From Halorientalis pallida (GTDB lineage: Archaea; Halobacteriota; Halobacteria; Halobacteriales; Haloarculaceae): DNA of 64,000 nucleotides. Below, one piece after another: positions 1-9,333 of this stretch. The notes below the pieces were generated by a model. That model was not told the DNA's origin and searched no databases. It saw only the letters and a list, made by a program, of their open reading frames with translations. The stretch lies in NCBI RefSeq assembly GCF_004118325.1, contig NZ_RDFA01000002.1, forward strand, positions 563,001 to 627,000, given 5' to 3'. How positions within the stretch are numbered: position 1 is the stretch's first letter; each line of letters starts with the position of its first letter. A program made the position numbers and the translations under genes.

Positions 1-687
1 ATTGATGATGACCTCGTCTTCGTCTTCGAGTCCGATCGCTTCCCGGAGTTTCTCCGGGGCGATCACTTCCAGTTGGTCCTCGTCGTGGTGGGTCCGCTCG
101 GGGGCGATGACGTGGGCCGGTTCGTAGATGGAGTCGCCCACCTCGACGCTGGCGGGGTAACAGAACGCCGGACCGTAGGTGCGTTCGTCGTCCTCCCAGC
201 CCTCGATGGTGACCGGCTCCAGCGATGCCATCCCGGCGCGGGCCCGGACGCTCTCGTCGGTCAGGTCGACGTTCAGCGTGCCGGCGAACGGTTCGTAGCC
301 GAGTTTCTCGATGAACTGTTCCATGTAGCCCGGCAACGAGATGTAGTGGCGACCCTCGCCCATCCCGCTGGTGACGAACCCCTGGAGTTCGATGGCCGCG
401 TCACGCTCGAAGATCCGCCGGTAGTCGGCGTACTCGCGACGGAGCGCCGACTCGCCCTCGCCGGTAATCTCGACCCACTGCCCGTCGCTGACCATCTCCC
501 GCTCGACGTACTCGGCGTCGTCGAGCCGCTGGAGTCGCCGGGAGGCAGTCTGGTTCGACGCGTCGAGGTCGTCGGCCAGCGCCGAACACGACACCTTCTG
601 CTGGCCCTCCAGTGCGCCTTCGAGTGCCAACAGCTTCAACGTCGCCAGTTCGTCGTAGCCGACCGTCCCATCCGTCGCCTGTGCCAT
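1..687 (-). CDS. ribK: CTP-dependent riboflavin kinase with N-terminal HTH (3' end cut by window)
   Basis: This archaeal enzyme makes FMN from riboflavin using CTP. I translated it from the ATG at 687; the frame stays open to base 1, giving 229 residues without a stop. Residues 1-90 are a MarR-like winged helix ([21 protein letters not shown]). From about residue 100 comes the RibK fold, with the conserved segment [14 protein letters not shown], then GTLNVDL and, near the end, the segment containing APEKLRE. The HTH plus kinase layout is the standard form in many archaea and suggests a regulator/enzyme fusion. The gene is nearly complete, since family members are about 220-235 residues. I chose this start because it begins the HTH and no plausible upstream start is seen. 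Confidence 0.9.
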   Translation of the reverse strand, partial: MAQATDGTVGYDELATLKLLALEGALEGQQKVSCSALADDLDASNQTASRRLQRLDDAEYVEREMVSDGQWVEITGEGESALRREYADYRRIFERDAAIELQGFVTSGMGEGRHYISLPGYMEQFIEKLGYEPFAGTLNVDLTDESVRARAGMASLEPVTIEGWEDDERTYGPAFCYPASVEVGDSIYEPAHVIAPERTHHDEDQLEVIAPEKLREAIGLEDEDEVIIN

Positions 688-831
688 ACCCCAACGTTAG
701 GCAGTCTCGGGCATAAGCGTAACGAATGTGGGATGCGTAACGACTTTGGAACGCAAAGAAACGGAAACAGTGTTTCCTGACTCACTGTTCGGGAGTAACG
801 ATGTAAAGGCGTCGTTCCGGCGGCGTTCGGG

Positions 832-1431
832 TCAGGTCGTGTGAACCCCGCCCTGCGGCTCGTACTCCATCTCGGTCCGGACGGCCGCCGCGATTTCTGA
901 CCCGAACTCGCGGTCGACGACGTGGACGGCCAGATCCAGTCCCGAGGTGACCCCGCCAGCGGTCAGCACGTCGCCGTCGTCGACCACGCGCGCGTCGACG
1001 ACTTCGGCTCCAGTCGCCCGCAGGTCGTCGAGTGCGCTCGCGTGCGTGACTGCGGGTCGACCGTCGAGGACGCCGGCTCGCGCCAGGAGCATCCCGCCCG
1101 TACAGACTCCGGCGACCGAGCCGCCGCGTTCGTACTGTGCGGCGACGGCCTCGGGAATCGCTTCCCGTTCGGCCTCCCGGTACGCGCCCGGACGTTCGCG
1201 GTCGTTCCAGCCGCCCCCGGGGACCAGGAGCAGGTCAGGGTTCGCCTCGTCGAGCACACCGTCGACCCCGACTTCGAGCCCGTGACTCGCCGTCACAGAA
1301 CTGGTGCCTTCGAGGGCACGAAGCGTCGTCGTACACTCGGCCCCGGCGTTCGCGGCGTTCTCGAAGACCTCGAACGGGCCGATGGCGTCCAACTCGTCGA
1401 AGCCCTCGAACAGCAGGATGGCGATCTCCAT
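832..1431 (-). CDS. DJ-1/PfpI family protein (glutamine amidotransferase-like fold)
   Basis: A 199-residue protein of the DJ-1/PfpI superfamily. The nucleophile elbow is AGVCTGGMLLA, with the conserved Cys near residue 109, preceded by the strand LLLVPGGGW. The N-terminus MEIAILLFEGFDELDAIGPFE resembles isonitrile hydratase-like and AraC-type GATase domains, where an acidic residue sits next to the active site. No DNA-binding domain is attached. Family members include glyoxalase-like, protease-like and isonitrile hydratase-like enzymes, so the substrate cannot be named. It lies downstream of taw1 on the same strand, about 50 bases away, and may be co-transcribed with it. Confidence 0.8.
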   Translation of the reverse strand: MEIAILLFEGFDELDAIGPFEVFENAANAGAECTTTLRALEGTSSVTASHGLEVGVDGVLDEANPDLLLVPGGGWNDRERPGAYREAEREAIPEAVAAQYERGGSVAGVCTGGMLLARAGVLDGRPAVTHASALDDLRATGAEVVDARVVDDGDVLTAGGVTSGLDLAVHVVDREFGSEIAAAVRTEMEYEPQGGVHTT

Positions 1432-1481
1432 GTCACGGCCACGTGGGGTCGATGCAAAAACACTCCTCTCTGGGGAGGTCG

Positions 1482-2468
1482 TCAGTCCCCGCTAACCGGA
1501 TCCCGCTTCCAAAAGTCGCTGTCTTTCTGCAGTTTCGGCACGAGGGTGTTGCGCTCTTTCGCGAGCAGGGCGACCCGGGAGGCGGGGACCTGCTTGAGCA
1601 CGTCGTGGGGCATGTGTTCCATCACGTCCTCGGCGAACTCGACGACGCGTTCGTGGTCGGGCATCGAATCGCGGTCCAGGCGGCCACGGGAGTGGCCGAC
1701 GTGCATGTAGGCTTTCAGCTCCACGAAGTCCGGGTCGGCCCGCTGGAACATCGAGGCGTACCACTCCGGGTGGTGCATGTTTAGCCCCTGGATGCAGGTC
1801 GTCCGCAGGACCGTCCGGGTCTCCGACTTCCCGGCCAGCACGTCCAGTGTGTCTATCAACCGCTCCCAGGCGTCGTCCTCGACGGCTTTCACGGTGTCGT
1901 CGAAGGTCGCCCGGTCGGCGGCGTCGACGCTGACGTACAGCTGCGTCGGGTCACACTCGGCCAGCACCTCGGGCCGGGTGCCGTTCGAGACGAGGAAGGT
2001 CGTGATGTCCCGATCGTGAAACGCCTCGATGAGTTCCGGCAGATAGGGGTAGAGCGTGGGTTCGCCGTCGAGGGAAATCGCGACGTGACGGGGTTCCATC
2101 GCCTCCTCGAACACCTCGCGGGGCACCTCGTCGTTGCCGCCGAAACCGCTGAGGAGTTTCGTCTGGAGTTCGATGCTGGCGTCGACGACGGCCTCGGGGT
2201 CGTCCCACTCGACCTCGTCCATCTCGTAGGCGTGACCCTGGTGGTCCCGCCAGCAGAAGACACACCGCTCGTTGCACTTCACGACCGGCGTCATCTGGAT
2301 ACATCTGTGTGATTCTATCCCGTAGAATATCTTTTTGTAACATTTACCCTCCCCACGGAGCGCGTTTTTGGTCCACCCACAGGTCTGGGCGGCGGTGTGG
2401 TTCTCGCTGTGGTAGTCGGGATTCGAGACCTGCTTTGGGCCCCCGTCACCGGACTCGGAGTCGCTCAT
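1482..2468 (-). CDS. taw1: 4-demethylwyosine synthase (Taw1/TYW1), radical SAM
   Basis: A 328-residue archaeal wyosine-pathway enzyme that condenses N1-methylguanosine-37 of tRNA-Phe with pyruvate to give 4-demethylwyosine. The radical SAM cysteines are C65, C69 and C72 in KCNERCVFCWRD. Three upstream cysteines (C30, C43, C56) match the second [4Fe-4S] cluster known in this family. SLDGEPTLYP is the conserved GEP-type motif near SAM. I chose the ATG at 2468 (MSDSESGDG) over one 36 bases upstream, because the extra residues look non-coding and the acidic start is typical of haloarchaea. Gene length fits the family. Confidence 0.93.
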   Translation of the reverse strand: MSDSESGDGGPKQVSNPDYHSENHTAAQTCGWTKNALRGEGKCYKKIFYGIESHRCIQMTPVVKCNERCVFCWRDHQGHAYEMDEVEWDDPEAVVDASIELQTKLLSGFGGNDEVPREVFEEAMEPRHVAISLDGEPTLYPYLPELIEAFHDRDITTFLVSNGTRPEVLAECDPTQLYVSVDAADRATFDDTVKAVEDDAWERLIDTLDVLAGKSETRTVLRTTCIQGLNMHHPEWYASMFQRADPDFVELKAYMHVGHSRGRLDRDSMPDHERVVEFAEDVMEHMPHDVLKQVPASRVALLAKERNTLVPKLQKDSDFWKRDPVSGD

Positions 2469-2655
2469 GTTGGGACTCCGTTGCGCGCCCGCGGGCAAAA
2501 ACACCCGGGTGTCACACCGTTTCGGTGCCCTTCCGCGGATATCGTCGTCTGTCTCCCAAACTCATGACTGGTAGTACAAACACAGCAGAAAATAGCCTGG
2601 AAGTCTACGATTGTATTGGGCAAAGACTATTAGTGTTATTTCCCAAAGTCTGTGT

Positions 2656-3198
2656 ATGGCTACTAACGTCGTGAACGAACGCGGCGGCGAGCAGGGAGAG
2701 ACCGACCGCACCACCGACACCGACCCGGAGACGGCGGTCGAGACGGACTGTACGGTGACGCTGCACCTGCGGTCCTCGGCACCGGCGGCCGCGACGCGGC
2801 GGCAACGCACCGTGTTGAACCGGTTGCGCTCGCTCGCGTCCGACGGCATCGTCCCGGAGCTCAGGGTCGAACGGTGGAGTTCGCGGGTGACCGTCCCCTC
2901 GGAGAGTGACGACGGCGACCAGGGGCCGGTCGAACTGTACGACGAGTTCGAGGCCGCCGCCGAGCGCGCGGACGCACGCCTCGAACCGTTCTTCGAGACC
3001 CGGGAGGCCGTCGGCGGTCTCCTCTCGGCGGGGCCACCGACGGATCGGGTCATCGTGTTCCCGGTGGTCTGTCTCACCGTTCGCCGGGACGGCGACCTGA
3101 CCGGTCTGTTCCCCTGCTGGAAAGACGGTGACCACCACAGCGTGGAGGACGGCCTCGAAGCGCTCGCAACCGCCTCTGAGGACCCGGAGAACCTTTGA
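2656..3198 (+). CDS. Haloarchaeal HTH-annotated family protein, tandem copy 1
   Basis: A 180-residue acidic protein with no signal or membrane segment. The C-terminal signature is FPVVCLTVRR..LTGLFPCW.DGDHHSVEDGL (residues about 130-172). The middle reads as a short-helix region followed by a strand with WSSRVTVPSE. The overall pattern resembles a widespread haloarchaeal family annotated 'HTH domain-containing', whose members carry a similar proline-cysteine core and end in a 'VEDgL' segment; the assignment is from memory and tentative. The next gene is a clear paralogue. The start at 2656 follows a TATA-like CTATTAGTG about 28 bases upstream. An upstream in-frame start at 2611 lies inside the promoter region and was rejected. 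Confidence 0.72.
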   Translation: MATNVVNERGGEQGETDRTTDTDPETAVETDCTVTLHLRSSAPAAATRRQRTVLNRLRSLASDGIVPELRVERWSSRVTVPSESDDGDQGPVELYDEFEAAAERADARLEPFFETREAVGGLLSAGPPTDRVIVFPVVCLTVRRDGDLTGLFPCWKDGDHHSVEDGLEALATASEDPENL

Positions 3199-3233
3199 GT
3201 GGATGATCGAGTTGTCGGAGCTACTGTGACGGA

Positions 3234-3797
3234 GTGCCGGATATCATGACAGCACGCAAATCCGACGTCGCGTCGACGATTCCCGAGGGGCCGATGACGG
3301 TGACGTTGCGGTTCCGATCGGACCCGTCGTCGGTCGCCGAACGACGACAGCAACGCCTCGCCGAGCGACTGGAGGCCGTCGCCGACCGGGCCGACGAAAC
3401 GACACTCCGGACGGGGCACTGGGAGGACCGCGTCCGGGTGCCGGCCGCCGAGGGCAGCGCGGCCGTCGAAGCGGTCACCCTCTACGAGGAGTTGCGCGCC
3501 GCCGTCGACGAGGCCGGCGGTCGCCTCCACCCCTTCTTCCAGGAACACGAGACGCTCGACTCCGTCGAGGCGGCCGACCTGACCGACAGCACCACGGGCG
3601 ACGGCGAGCGCGACATCACGTTCCCGGTGGTCTGTCTCACGATCAGGCGGAGCGGCCGACTCACGGGCGTCTACCCCTGCTGGCTCGACGGCGACCACCA
3701 CAGCGTGGAGGACGGCCTCGCCCGCCTCGAAGCCGCGACTGACGGCGTTCGCTCCTCGGCGACGACGGTCTCGGGCGACGCCGAGAACCTCTGGTGA
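3234..3797 (+). CDS. Haloarchaeal HTH-annotated family protein, tandem copy 2
   Basis: A 187-residue paralogue of the gene 36 bases upstream. The shared features, in order, are a TLRFRSD strand after a short leader, an arginine-rich helix (RRQQRLAERLEAV), a basic strand (WEDRVRVPAAEG), an LYEELRAA helix, a HPFFQEHE segment and the terminal FPVVCLTIRRSGRLTGVYP block followed by DGDHHSVEDGL. Identity is highest over the last 45 residues. An alternative ATG lies 12 bases downstream at 3246. The function is not known. The pair looks like an old tandem duplication kept as one transcription unit. Confidence 0.7.
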   Translation: MPDIMTARKSDVASTIPEGPMTVTLRFRSDPSSVAERRQQRLAERLEAVADRADETTLRTGHWEDRVRVPAAEGSAAVEAVTLYEELRAAVDEAGGRLHPFFQEHETLDSVEAADLTDSTTGDGERDITFPVVCLTIRRSGRLTGVYPCWLDGDHHSVEDGLARLEAATDGVRSSATTVSGDAENLW

Positions 3798-3922
3798 ACG
3801 GTTTCGGCCTCGCCGCTTCCACCAGCACCGAGCGTCGGTCCGGATCGGGACTCGCTTCTAATAAACAACTGTACGTGTGAAGATGTGTATACAAGCTCGT
3901 CAATTCCGTAAATAAATTCGCT

Positions 3923-4831
3923 ATGGGGGATGAACGAACGACGGACGATAGTGATACCGAACTAACGACCCTGCGTCGCCGGTCGGTGCTCCGTGCCACC
4001 GGGACGCTGGCTGGTGCGGGCGCTCTGGGGATCGGTGCCGTCCAGCCGGCCGCGGCCGACCCGACGCCGCTCGAACTCTCGAACTGTGCGACCGTCTGGG
4101 AGAGCGCACCCGACGACTTCCCGCGGGTGGACGTGCGGCAGTCCGACCCGACGACCCGGAACCTGCCGGACGACCCCGACGAGATCGTGTTCTACTTCAT
4201 CGGCTGGACGAGCGAAGGCCAGGTCGGGGACGATCAGGGTTATACGCTCCAGCGGACGCTCCGGGCGAACGGCTACGACCAGCCGGTGGTCACCGTGCAG
4301 TGGGCGGCGGAGACGACGCTGTTCTCGACCGGCGAGGACAACGCCGACCGCGACGGCCGGCGCTTCGCCGACTTCCTGCGTGGCTACCACGAACGCAACC
4401 CGGAGACGACGATCAGGCTGGCGGGGCTATCGCTGGGTGGCCGGCCGCCGCTGGCGACGCTCGACGACCTCGACGGCGACGTGCCCGTGGCGTCGGTGTC
4501 GCTGTTCGGCGCGTCGGTCGACGACGACGAGATCTGTGCCGACGACGACGCGGCCTTCTCGGCCGCGGCCGTCGAGGCGACCGCCGGAACGGTGTACAAC
4601 TACCACTCCCGGGAGGACAACACGATCTGCGTGTTCTACGACCTCCAGACGTTCCGGGACGGGATCGGCTGTAGCGGGATCGACTGCGGCGGATGGTTCT
4701 CGAAGGGCTCGCCGCCGGACAACTGGGTCGACGTGGACGTGACCGACCAGGTCGACAGTCACTGCAACTACCAGGTGCCCGAAGTCGGCGTGGGCGAACG
4801 TATCGTCGCCGACATCCAGTCGAGCGACTGA
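3923..4831 (+). CDS. Tat-exported alpha/beta hydrolase
   Basis: A 302-residue secreted protein. It starts with a twin-arginine signal: RRRSVLRATG at residues 18-27, a hydrophobic stretch to about residue 40, and a probable cleavage after AAA in QPAAADPTP. The mature part has an alpha/beta hydrolase core, with the strand DEIVFYFIGWT and the nucleophile elbow LAGLSLGG (Ser near residue 172). A C-terminal SHCN is a plausible catalytic His. Six or more cysteines in the mature part (NCAT, EICAD, TICVF, GCSGIDCGG, SHCNY) could form disulfides outside the cell. It is probably a lipase/esterase or polyester hydrolase; the substrate is unknown. A TATA-like GTGTATACA sits about 30 bases before the ATG. 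Confidence 0.8.
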   Translation: MGDERTTDDSDTELTTLRRRSVLRATGTLAGAGALGIGAVQPAAADPTPLELSNCATVWESAPDDFPRVDVRQSDPTTRNLPDDPDEIVFYFIGWTSEGQVGDDQGYTLQRTLRANGYDQPVVTVQWAAETTLFSTGEDNADRDGRRFADFLRGYHERNPETTIRLAGLSLGGRPPLATLDDLDGDVPVASVSLFGASVDDDEICADDDAAFSAAAVEATAGTVYNYHSREDNTICVFYDLQTFRDGIGCSGIDCGGWFSKGSPPDNWVDVDVTDQVDSHCNYQVPEVGVGERIVADIQSSD

Positions 4832-4936
4832 GGCTGCGAGCCGCAGTCGCCGGCCGCTCGGGACCGCCACCGACGGTCGGACCGGAGTCGACTCCGACTC
4901 GTTACGCCTATACCCGGCGCTCGAAAACGGGTGGGT

Positions 4937-6694
4937 ATGTTCCTTGCCGCGCGCCGGGAGGTCGAAGCCGCCGTCGAGTCCGCACTCGACGCGCTCGATC
5001 TCCCCACCGACGACCTCGGGATCGAGGAGCCGCCGGAAGACGTCGACGCGATCCTCGCCGCCAGCGTCGCGTTCCGGCTGGCCGGCGAGGTCGGTGCTGC
5101 CCCGCCCGAGGTGGCCGCCGACATCGCCGCGGCGATCGACCCCGCCGACTACGACTACGTCGGCGCCGTGACAACCCAGGGCCCCTACCTCAATTTCCTG
5201 CCCAGCGACGCCTACTTCGCGGCGACCCTCGAAGCCGCCCAGGACGAGACGTACGGCCGGCTCGACCCGAGGGGTACCTCGGTGGCCGTCGAACACACCA
5301 GCGCCAACCCCACTGGACCGGTCCACGTCGGCCGGGCGCGCAATCCCATCATCGGCGACGCGCTGGCGAACGTCCTCGATTTCGCCGGCTACGACGTGGA
5401 CCGGCACTACTACGTCAACGACGCCGGCCGTCAGATGGCCGTGTTCACCTGGGCCTACGAGAAATTCGACCCCGAGGAGTTGCCCGAACCGGAACGCGAC
5501 CGCGCCGAGTACGACATGGTCCGGTACTACCGCCGGGGCAACACCTTCCTCGAGGAGGCACCCGAGGAGGAGGTCGAGTCGGCCGAAGCCGAGATCCAGT
5601 CGATCATGCAGGGCCTCGAAGAAGGCGACGAAGAAACCTACGAGCGCGTCAGCGAGGTCGTCGACACCGTGCTGGGCGGGATGCGGGAGTGTCTGTCCCG
5701 GCTCCCCGCGGAGTTCGACGAGTTCGTCAAGGAGACCCGCTTCATGCGGGACGGGTCGACCGACGATCTGGTCGACCGTCTGCGGGACCTCGACGAGGCG
5801 ATCTACGAGGAAGAGGCCTGGCAACTCGACCTGCCCGACATCGACAAGAACCTCGTCTTCCTGCGCTCGGACGGCACCAGCCTCTACGCCACCCGGGACC
5901 TGGCCCACCACGAGTGGAAGTTCGAGAACTACGACCGCGCCGTGACCGTGCTGGGCGAGGACCACAAGCTCCAGGCCCAGCAGGTCCGGACCACCCTCGA
6001 TCTGCTCGGCCACGACACCGAACAACTCGATCAGGTGCTGTACTCCTACGTCAACCTCCCGGAGGGGAAGATGAGCACCCGCGAGGGGACCGGGATCGAC
6101 CTGGACGACCTGCTCGACGAGGCCATCGACCGCGCCCGCGAGGAGGTCGAGGACCGCCTGGAAGACCGCCTCCGGAACGACGACCTCGATTCCGAAGACG
6201 TCGAACGGATCGCCCACCAGGTCGGGATCGGTGCGGTCCGGTACGACATCGTCTCGAAACAGCCGGCCAAAGCGATTACCTTCGAGTGGGACCGAGCGCT
6301 GGACTTCGAGGCCCAGTCCGCGCCGTACGTACAGTACGTCCACGCGCGCGCCTGTGGTATCCTCGGGGAAGCCAGGGAGGCGGGCCACGAACTGCCCGAC
6401 GCCGCGTCCCTCGAGGCCGACACGCTCGAGACGCCGGAAGCGCGTCGTCTGCTCGCGACCATCGCACGGTTCCCGGCGGTGATCGAGGACGCCGCCGACG
6501 ACCACCGTCCACACGTCGTCGCGACCTACACGCGGGAGTTCGCGGAGGCGTTCAACGCCTTCTACCGGGAGTGTCCGGTCCTCGACGCCGAGGGGGACCG
6601 ACGGGACGCACGGCTGGCGCTGGTCGCCGCTGCACGCCACACGGTGGGCAACGCCCTGGGTGTGCTCGGCGTCGCTGCGCCCGAGTCGATGTGA
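4937..6694 (+). CDS. argS: Arginine--tRNA ligase
   Basis: Class I arginyl-tRNA synthetase of 585 residues, close to the usual size. The HIGH-type motif is [15 protein letters not shown] at residues 122-136, and the KMSKS-type loop is KMSTREG near residue 376. The C-terminal DALR anticodon-binding domain includes the region around [10 protein letters not shown] and ends [10 protein letters not shown] used the ATG at 4937 (MFLAARREV); a GTG six bases earlier is also in frame but less likely. A 40-residue membrane peptide gene is convergent, its stop directly beside this one. Confidence 0.96.
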   Translation: MFLAARREVEAAVESALDALDLPTDDLGIEEPPEDVDAILAASVAFRLAGEVGAAPPEVAADIAAAIDPADYDYVGAVTTQGPYLNFLPSDAYFAATLEAAQDETYGRLDPRGTSVAVEHTSANPTGPVHVGRARNPIIGDALANVLDFAGYDVDRHYYVNDAGRQMAVFTWAYEKFDPEELPEPERDRAEYDMVRYYRRGNTFLEEAPEEEVESAEAEIQSIMQGLEEGDEETYERVSEVVDTVLGGMRECLSRLPAEFDEFVKETRFMRDGSTDDLVDRLRDLDEAIYEEEAWQLDLPDIDKNLVFLRSDGTSLYATRDLAHHEWKFENYDRAVTVLGEDHKLQAQQVRTTLDLLGHDTEQLDQVLYSYVNLPEGKMSTREGTGIDLDDLLDEAIDRAREEVEDRLEDRLRNDDLDSEDVERIAHQVGIGAVRYDIVSKQPAKAITFEWDRALDFEAQSAPYVQYVHARACGILGEAREAGHELPDAASLEADTLETPEARRLLATIARFPAVIEDAADDHRPHVVATYTREFAEAFNAFYRECPVLDAEGDRRDARLALVAAARHTVGNALGVLGVAAPESM

Positions 6695-6817
6695 TTATAC
6701 CGGGAGCAACGTCGGAAGGATGGATCCCCCGGCGAACTGGATCGCCGCGAGACCGAGACCGAGCGTCAACAGCAGGAAGATCAGCACCCAGCTCAGTCGG
6801 ATCGAATCGTCTGCCAT
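6695..6817 (-). CDS. Small single-pass membrane peptide (40 aa)
   Basis: I read this 41-codon gene directly from the sequence: ATG at 6817, TAA at 6697-6695. The peptide starts MADDSIRLSWVLIFLLLT and continues through one hydrophobic segment (about residues 10-30) to FAGGSILPTLLPV. The acidic N-terminus followed by one membrane span is typical of haloarchaeal small membrane proteins. Its stop is immediately next to the argS stop on the other strand, so the two genes are perfectly convergent with no spacer. Codon use is high-GC, like that of the neighbours. Function unknown. It lies in the same direction as minD but on its downstream side. Confidence 0.6.
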   Translation of the reverse strand: MADDSIRLSWVLIFLLLTLGLGLAAIQFAGGSILPTLLPV

Positions 6818-6904
6818 ACCGAGACGTGGCAGGAGGGACGGTTTAGATGTACCGCTTCGAAAGAACGGGCGCCCGGTCCCGACGGGGAAGACGGGCGCGA
6901 CCGG

Positions 6905-7747
6905 TCAGTTGAACAGGCCGAACACGCCTTCTTCGTCGTCTTCGTCGTCGTCCTCGCCGTCGCCGCCCTCGCCCTCGTCGAGCCCGTCCTCGTCCGTGTC
7001 GGGCGTCGCGCTCGGCTCGAACTCCTGTTCGGGGTCGACGCCGCCCTCGGTGTTGGCTTCGTAGATCTCTTCGAGCGTGGAGGCGAGTCGGCGGTAGGCC
7101 TCCGCGGCGTAGCTGTCCGGGTCGTTGATGAGCAGCGGTTCGTCCCGGGTGGCGTCCTGGTCCTCGGGGACGACCGCGAGCATCTCCATGTCGAGTTTGT
7201 CGGCGACCTCGGAGACGTTGGTGTCGTCGTCGGCTCGTGTCAGCACCGCGCCGACCACGTCGCCGTCGATCCGCTCGGCCAGCTGTGCGGTTTTGATCGT
7301 ATCGCCGATGGCCACCTCGTCGGCGGTGGTGACGAGCAAGACGCCGTCGGCCAGCCCCAGCGGGACGGTCGTCTCGTGGCTCAACCCGGCCCCGGTGTCG
7401 ATCAGGACGATCTCGTAGGCGGTCGAGAGCGCCTTGACGACCTTCCGGAGTTTCGCCGGGTCGGCGTCGGCGAACGCCTCCAGGTTGCGCTCACCGGGGA
7501 CCACGGTGATCCCGCCCGGTCCCTCGATGATCGCGTCGCTGACGGCCGCCTTACCGGCGAGTACCTGGTGGAGGCTCGGTGAGTGGTCCACGTCGAGCAT
7601 CGCCCCCAGATTCGCCATCCCCAGGTCGGCGTCGACCACGACGACGTCGTGGCCGGCGTCCTGGAGTGACACGGCGACGTTGATCGCCGTCGTGGTCTTC
7701 CCGACGCCGCCCTTCCCGCCTGCGATTGTGTAGACGTATCCCGTCAT
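6905..7747 (-). CDS. minD: MinD/ParA-family P-loop ATPase
   Basis: A 280-residue ATPase of the MinD/ParA group. The deviant Walker A GKGGVGKTT is at residues 11-19, with signature lysine K12. The switch region is VVDADLGMANLGAML and a further motif is VLIDTGAGLS. The tail is very acidic (EDGLDEGEGGDGEDDDEDD) and ends EGVFGLFN, a short hydrophobic end that might contact a membrane or partner. Haloarchaea carry several MinD paralogues, some of which affect archaellum and chemoreceptor positioning, so a division role should not be assumed. I took the ATG at 7747 because the motif begins right after it. Upstream residues in frame look non-coding and contain a TATA-like ATATAAA (7782-7788). Confidence 0.88.
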   Translation of the reverse strand: MTGYVYTIAGGKGGVGKTTTAINVAVSLQDAGHDVVVVDADLGMANLGAMLDVDHSPSLHQVLAGKAAVSDAIIEGPGGITVVPGERNLEAFADADPAKLRKVVKALSTAYEIVLIDTGAGLSHETTVPLGLADGVLLVTTADEVAIGDTIKTAQLAERIDGDVVGAVLTRADDDTNVSEVADKLDMEMLAVVPEDQDATRDEPLLINDPDSYAAEAYRRLASTLEEIYEANTEGGVDPEQEFEPSATPDTDEDGLDEGEGGDGEDDDEDDEEGVFGLFN

Positions 7748-8016
7748 ACTTCCTGTTAACTTGGTACAGACGAGGGAAACATATAAACCCGTGCGTCTGA
7801 CGGGCTTTATCCCTCGCCTACGGCTGCGCCCCGCCCGGGACAACGGAACCGCCGCCACCGACACCCGGACGTCTGCTAGATGCATACACGCCCGCAATGG
7901 TTGAAAAGCGCCACGGTCCATTTCAATACGTGATCATGTGAAGGTATGTGACGAACTCCCGTGACCGGCCCGCCCGGTCAACAGTTACTTACCGCCCATT
8001 CGGCTATACAGGAGTA

Positions 8017-9270
8017 ATGAGTAGCTCCGAGCAGGATCAGACGGACAAACAAAAATACGAGTTCAAGAAGGTCATCGAGGACCTGCGGGAGTACGAGGGC
8101 TCGGGGACGCAGCTGGTCACCATCTACATCCCCGACGACCGTCAGATCAGCTCCGTCGTCGAGCACGTCACCCAGGAACACAGCGAGGCCTCCAACATCA
8201 AGTCCAAGCAGACCCGGACGGCCGTGCAGGACGCCCTGACCTCCATCAAGGACCGCCTGCGCTACTACGACGTCTACCCGCCGGAGAACGGGATGGTGAT
8301 CTTCTCCGGCGCCATCGACACCGGCGGCGGCCGCACCGACATGGTCACAAAGGTGCTGGAGTCGCCGCCCCAGCCCATCGAGTCGTTCCGCTACCACTGC
8401 GATTCGGATTTCCTCACCGGTCCCCTGGAGGAGATGCTCGGCGACAAGGGGCTGTTCGGGCTCATCGTCCTCGACCGACGGGAGGCCAACGTCGGCTGGC
8501 TCAAGGGCAAACGCGTCGAGCCCGTCAAGTCCGCTTCGTCGCTGGTCCCCGGGAAACAGCGCAAAGGTGGCCAGTCCGCACAGCGGTTCGCTCGCCTGCG
8601 ACTGGAGGCCATCGACAACTTCTACCAGGAAGTCGCCGGCATGGCCGACGACCTGTTCGTGGATCGGCGCCACGAGATGGACGGCATCCTCGTGGGCGGT
8701 CCCTCCCCGACCAAAGACGAATTTCTAGACGGCGACTACCTCCACCACGAACTCGGGGACATGGTGCTGGGGAAGTTCGACGTGTCCTACACCGACGAGT
8801 CCGGCCTCTACGACCTGGTCGACGCCGCCCAGGACATCCTCGACGAACACGAGGTGATGCAGGACAAATCGGAGATGGAGGAGTTCTTCAAGGAACTCCA
8901 CGACGGGAATCTCGCGACCTACGGGTTCGAGGCGACCCGCGAGAACCTCGTCATGGGTGCGGTCGACCGTCTGCTCATCTCCGAGGACATGCGCCGGGAC
9001 GTGATCTCCTACGAGTGTCCCAACGGCCACGAGGAACGCGAAGTCGTCGACCGTCGGGAAGACACGTCCGACCACGACTGTTCGCGCTGTGGCGAGACCG
9101 TCGACGCCGACGAGGCCGAACGCGAGGACCTCATCGACCACCTCATGGGGATCGCCGAACAGCGCGGCACCGAGACGAAGTTCATCTCCACCGACTTCGA
9201 GAAAGGCGAGCAGTTGCTGAACGCCTTCGGCGGCGTCGCCGGCATCCTCCGGTACGACACCGGGGTCTGA
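8017..9270 (+). CDS. prf1: Peptide chain release factor aRF1
   Basis: Archaeal/eukaryotic-type release factor 1 (417 residues) that recognises all three stop codons and triggers peptide release. The codon-recognition motif NIKS is at residues 60-63 and the catalytic GGQ at 183-185 in KQRKGGQSAQRF. The C-terminal part carries a zinc-ribbon-like pair of CxxC/H elements (YECPNGHEE and HDCSRCGET). The ATG at 8017 is preceded by GGAG at 8011, a good ribosome-binding site. The in-frame GTG at 7948 would add a leader with no family similarity. Confidence 0.96.
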   Translation: MSSSEQDQTDKQKYEFKKVIEDLREYEGSGTQLVTIYIPDDRQISSVVEHVTQEHSEASNIKSKQTRTAVQDALTSIKDRLRYYDVYPPENGMVIFSGAIDTGGGRTDMVTKVLESPPQPIESFRYHCDSDFLTGPLEEMLGDKGLFGLIVLDRREANVGWLKGKRVEPVKSASSLVPGKQRKGGQSAQRFARLRLEAIDNFYQEVAGMADDLFVDRRHEMDGILVGGPSPTKDEFLDGDYLHHELGDMVLGKFDVSYTDESGLYDLVDAAQDILDEHEVMQDKSEMEEFFKELHDGNLATYGFEATRENLVMGAVDRLLISEDMRRDVISYECPNGHEEREVVDRREDTSDHDCSRCGETVDADEAEREDLIDHLMGIAEQRGTETKFISTDFEKGEQLLNAFGGVAGILRYDTGV

Positions 9271-9333
9271 TCACGGCTCCAGATTTGATAACGCCGGGGG
9301 AGAAGTGAAGGGGGCGGACGGCTGTTCTCCACC

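Noticed and set aside
73-780. Long plus-strand open frame opposite riboflavin kinase
   Set aside because: It is the shadow of the minus-strand gene; its translation has no motif, while the minus strand gives a full HTH-riboflavin kinase.
4427-6640. 737-codon minus-strand open frame over argS
   Set aside because: High GC content leaves antisense frames open. The argS motifs on the plus strand are clear and the antisense product resembles nothing.
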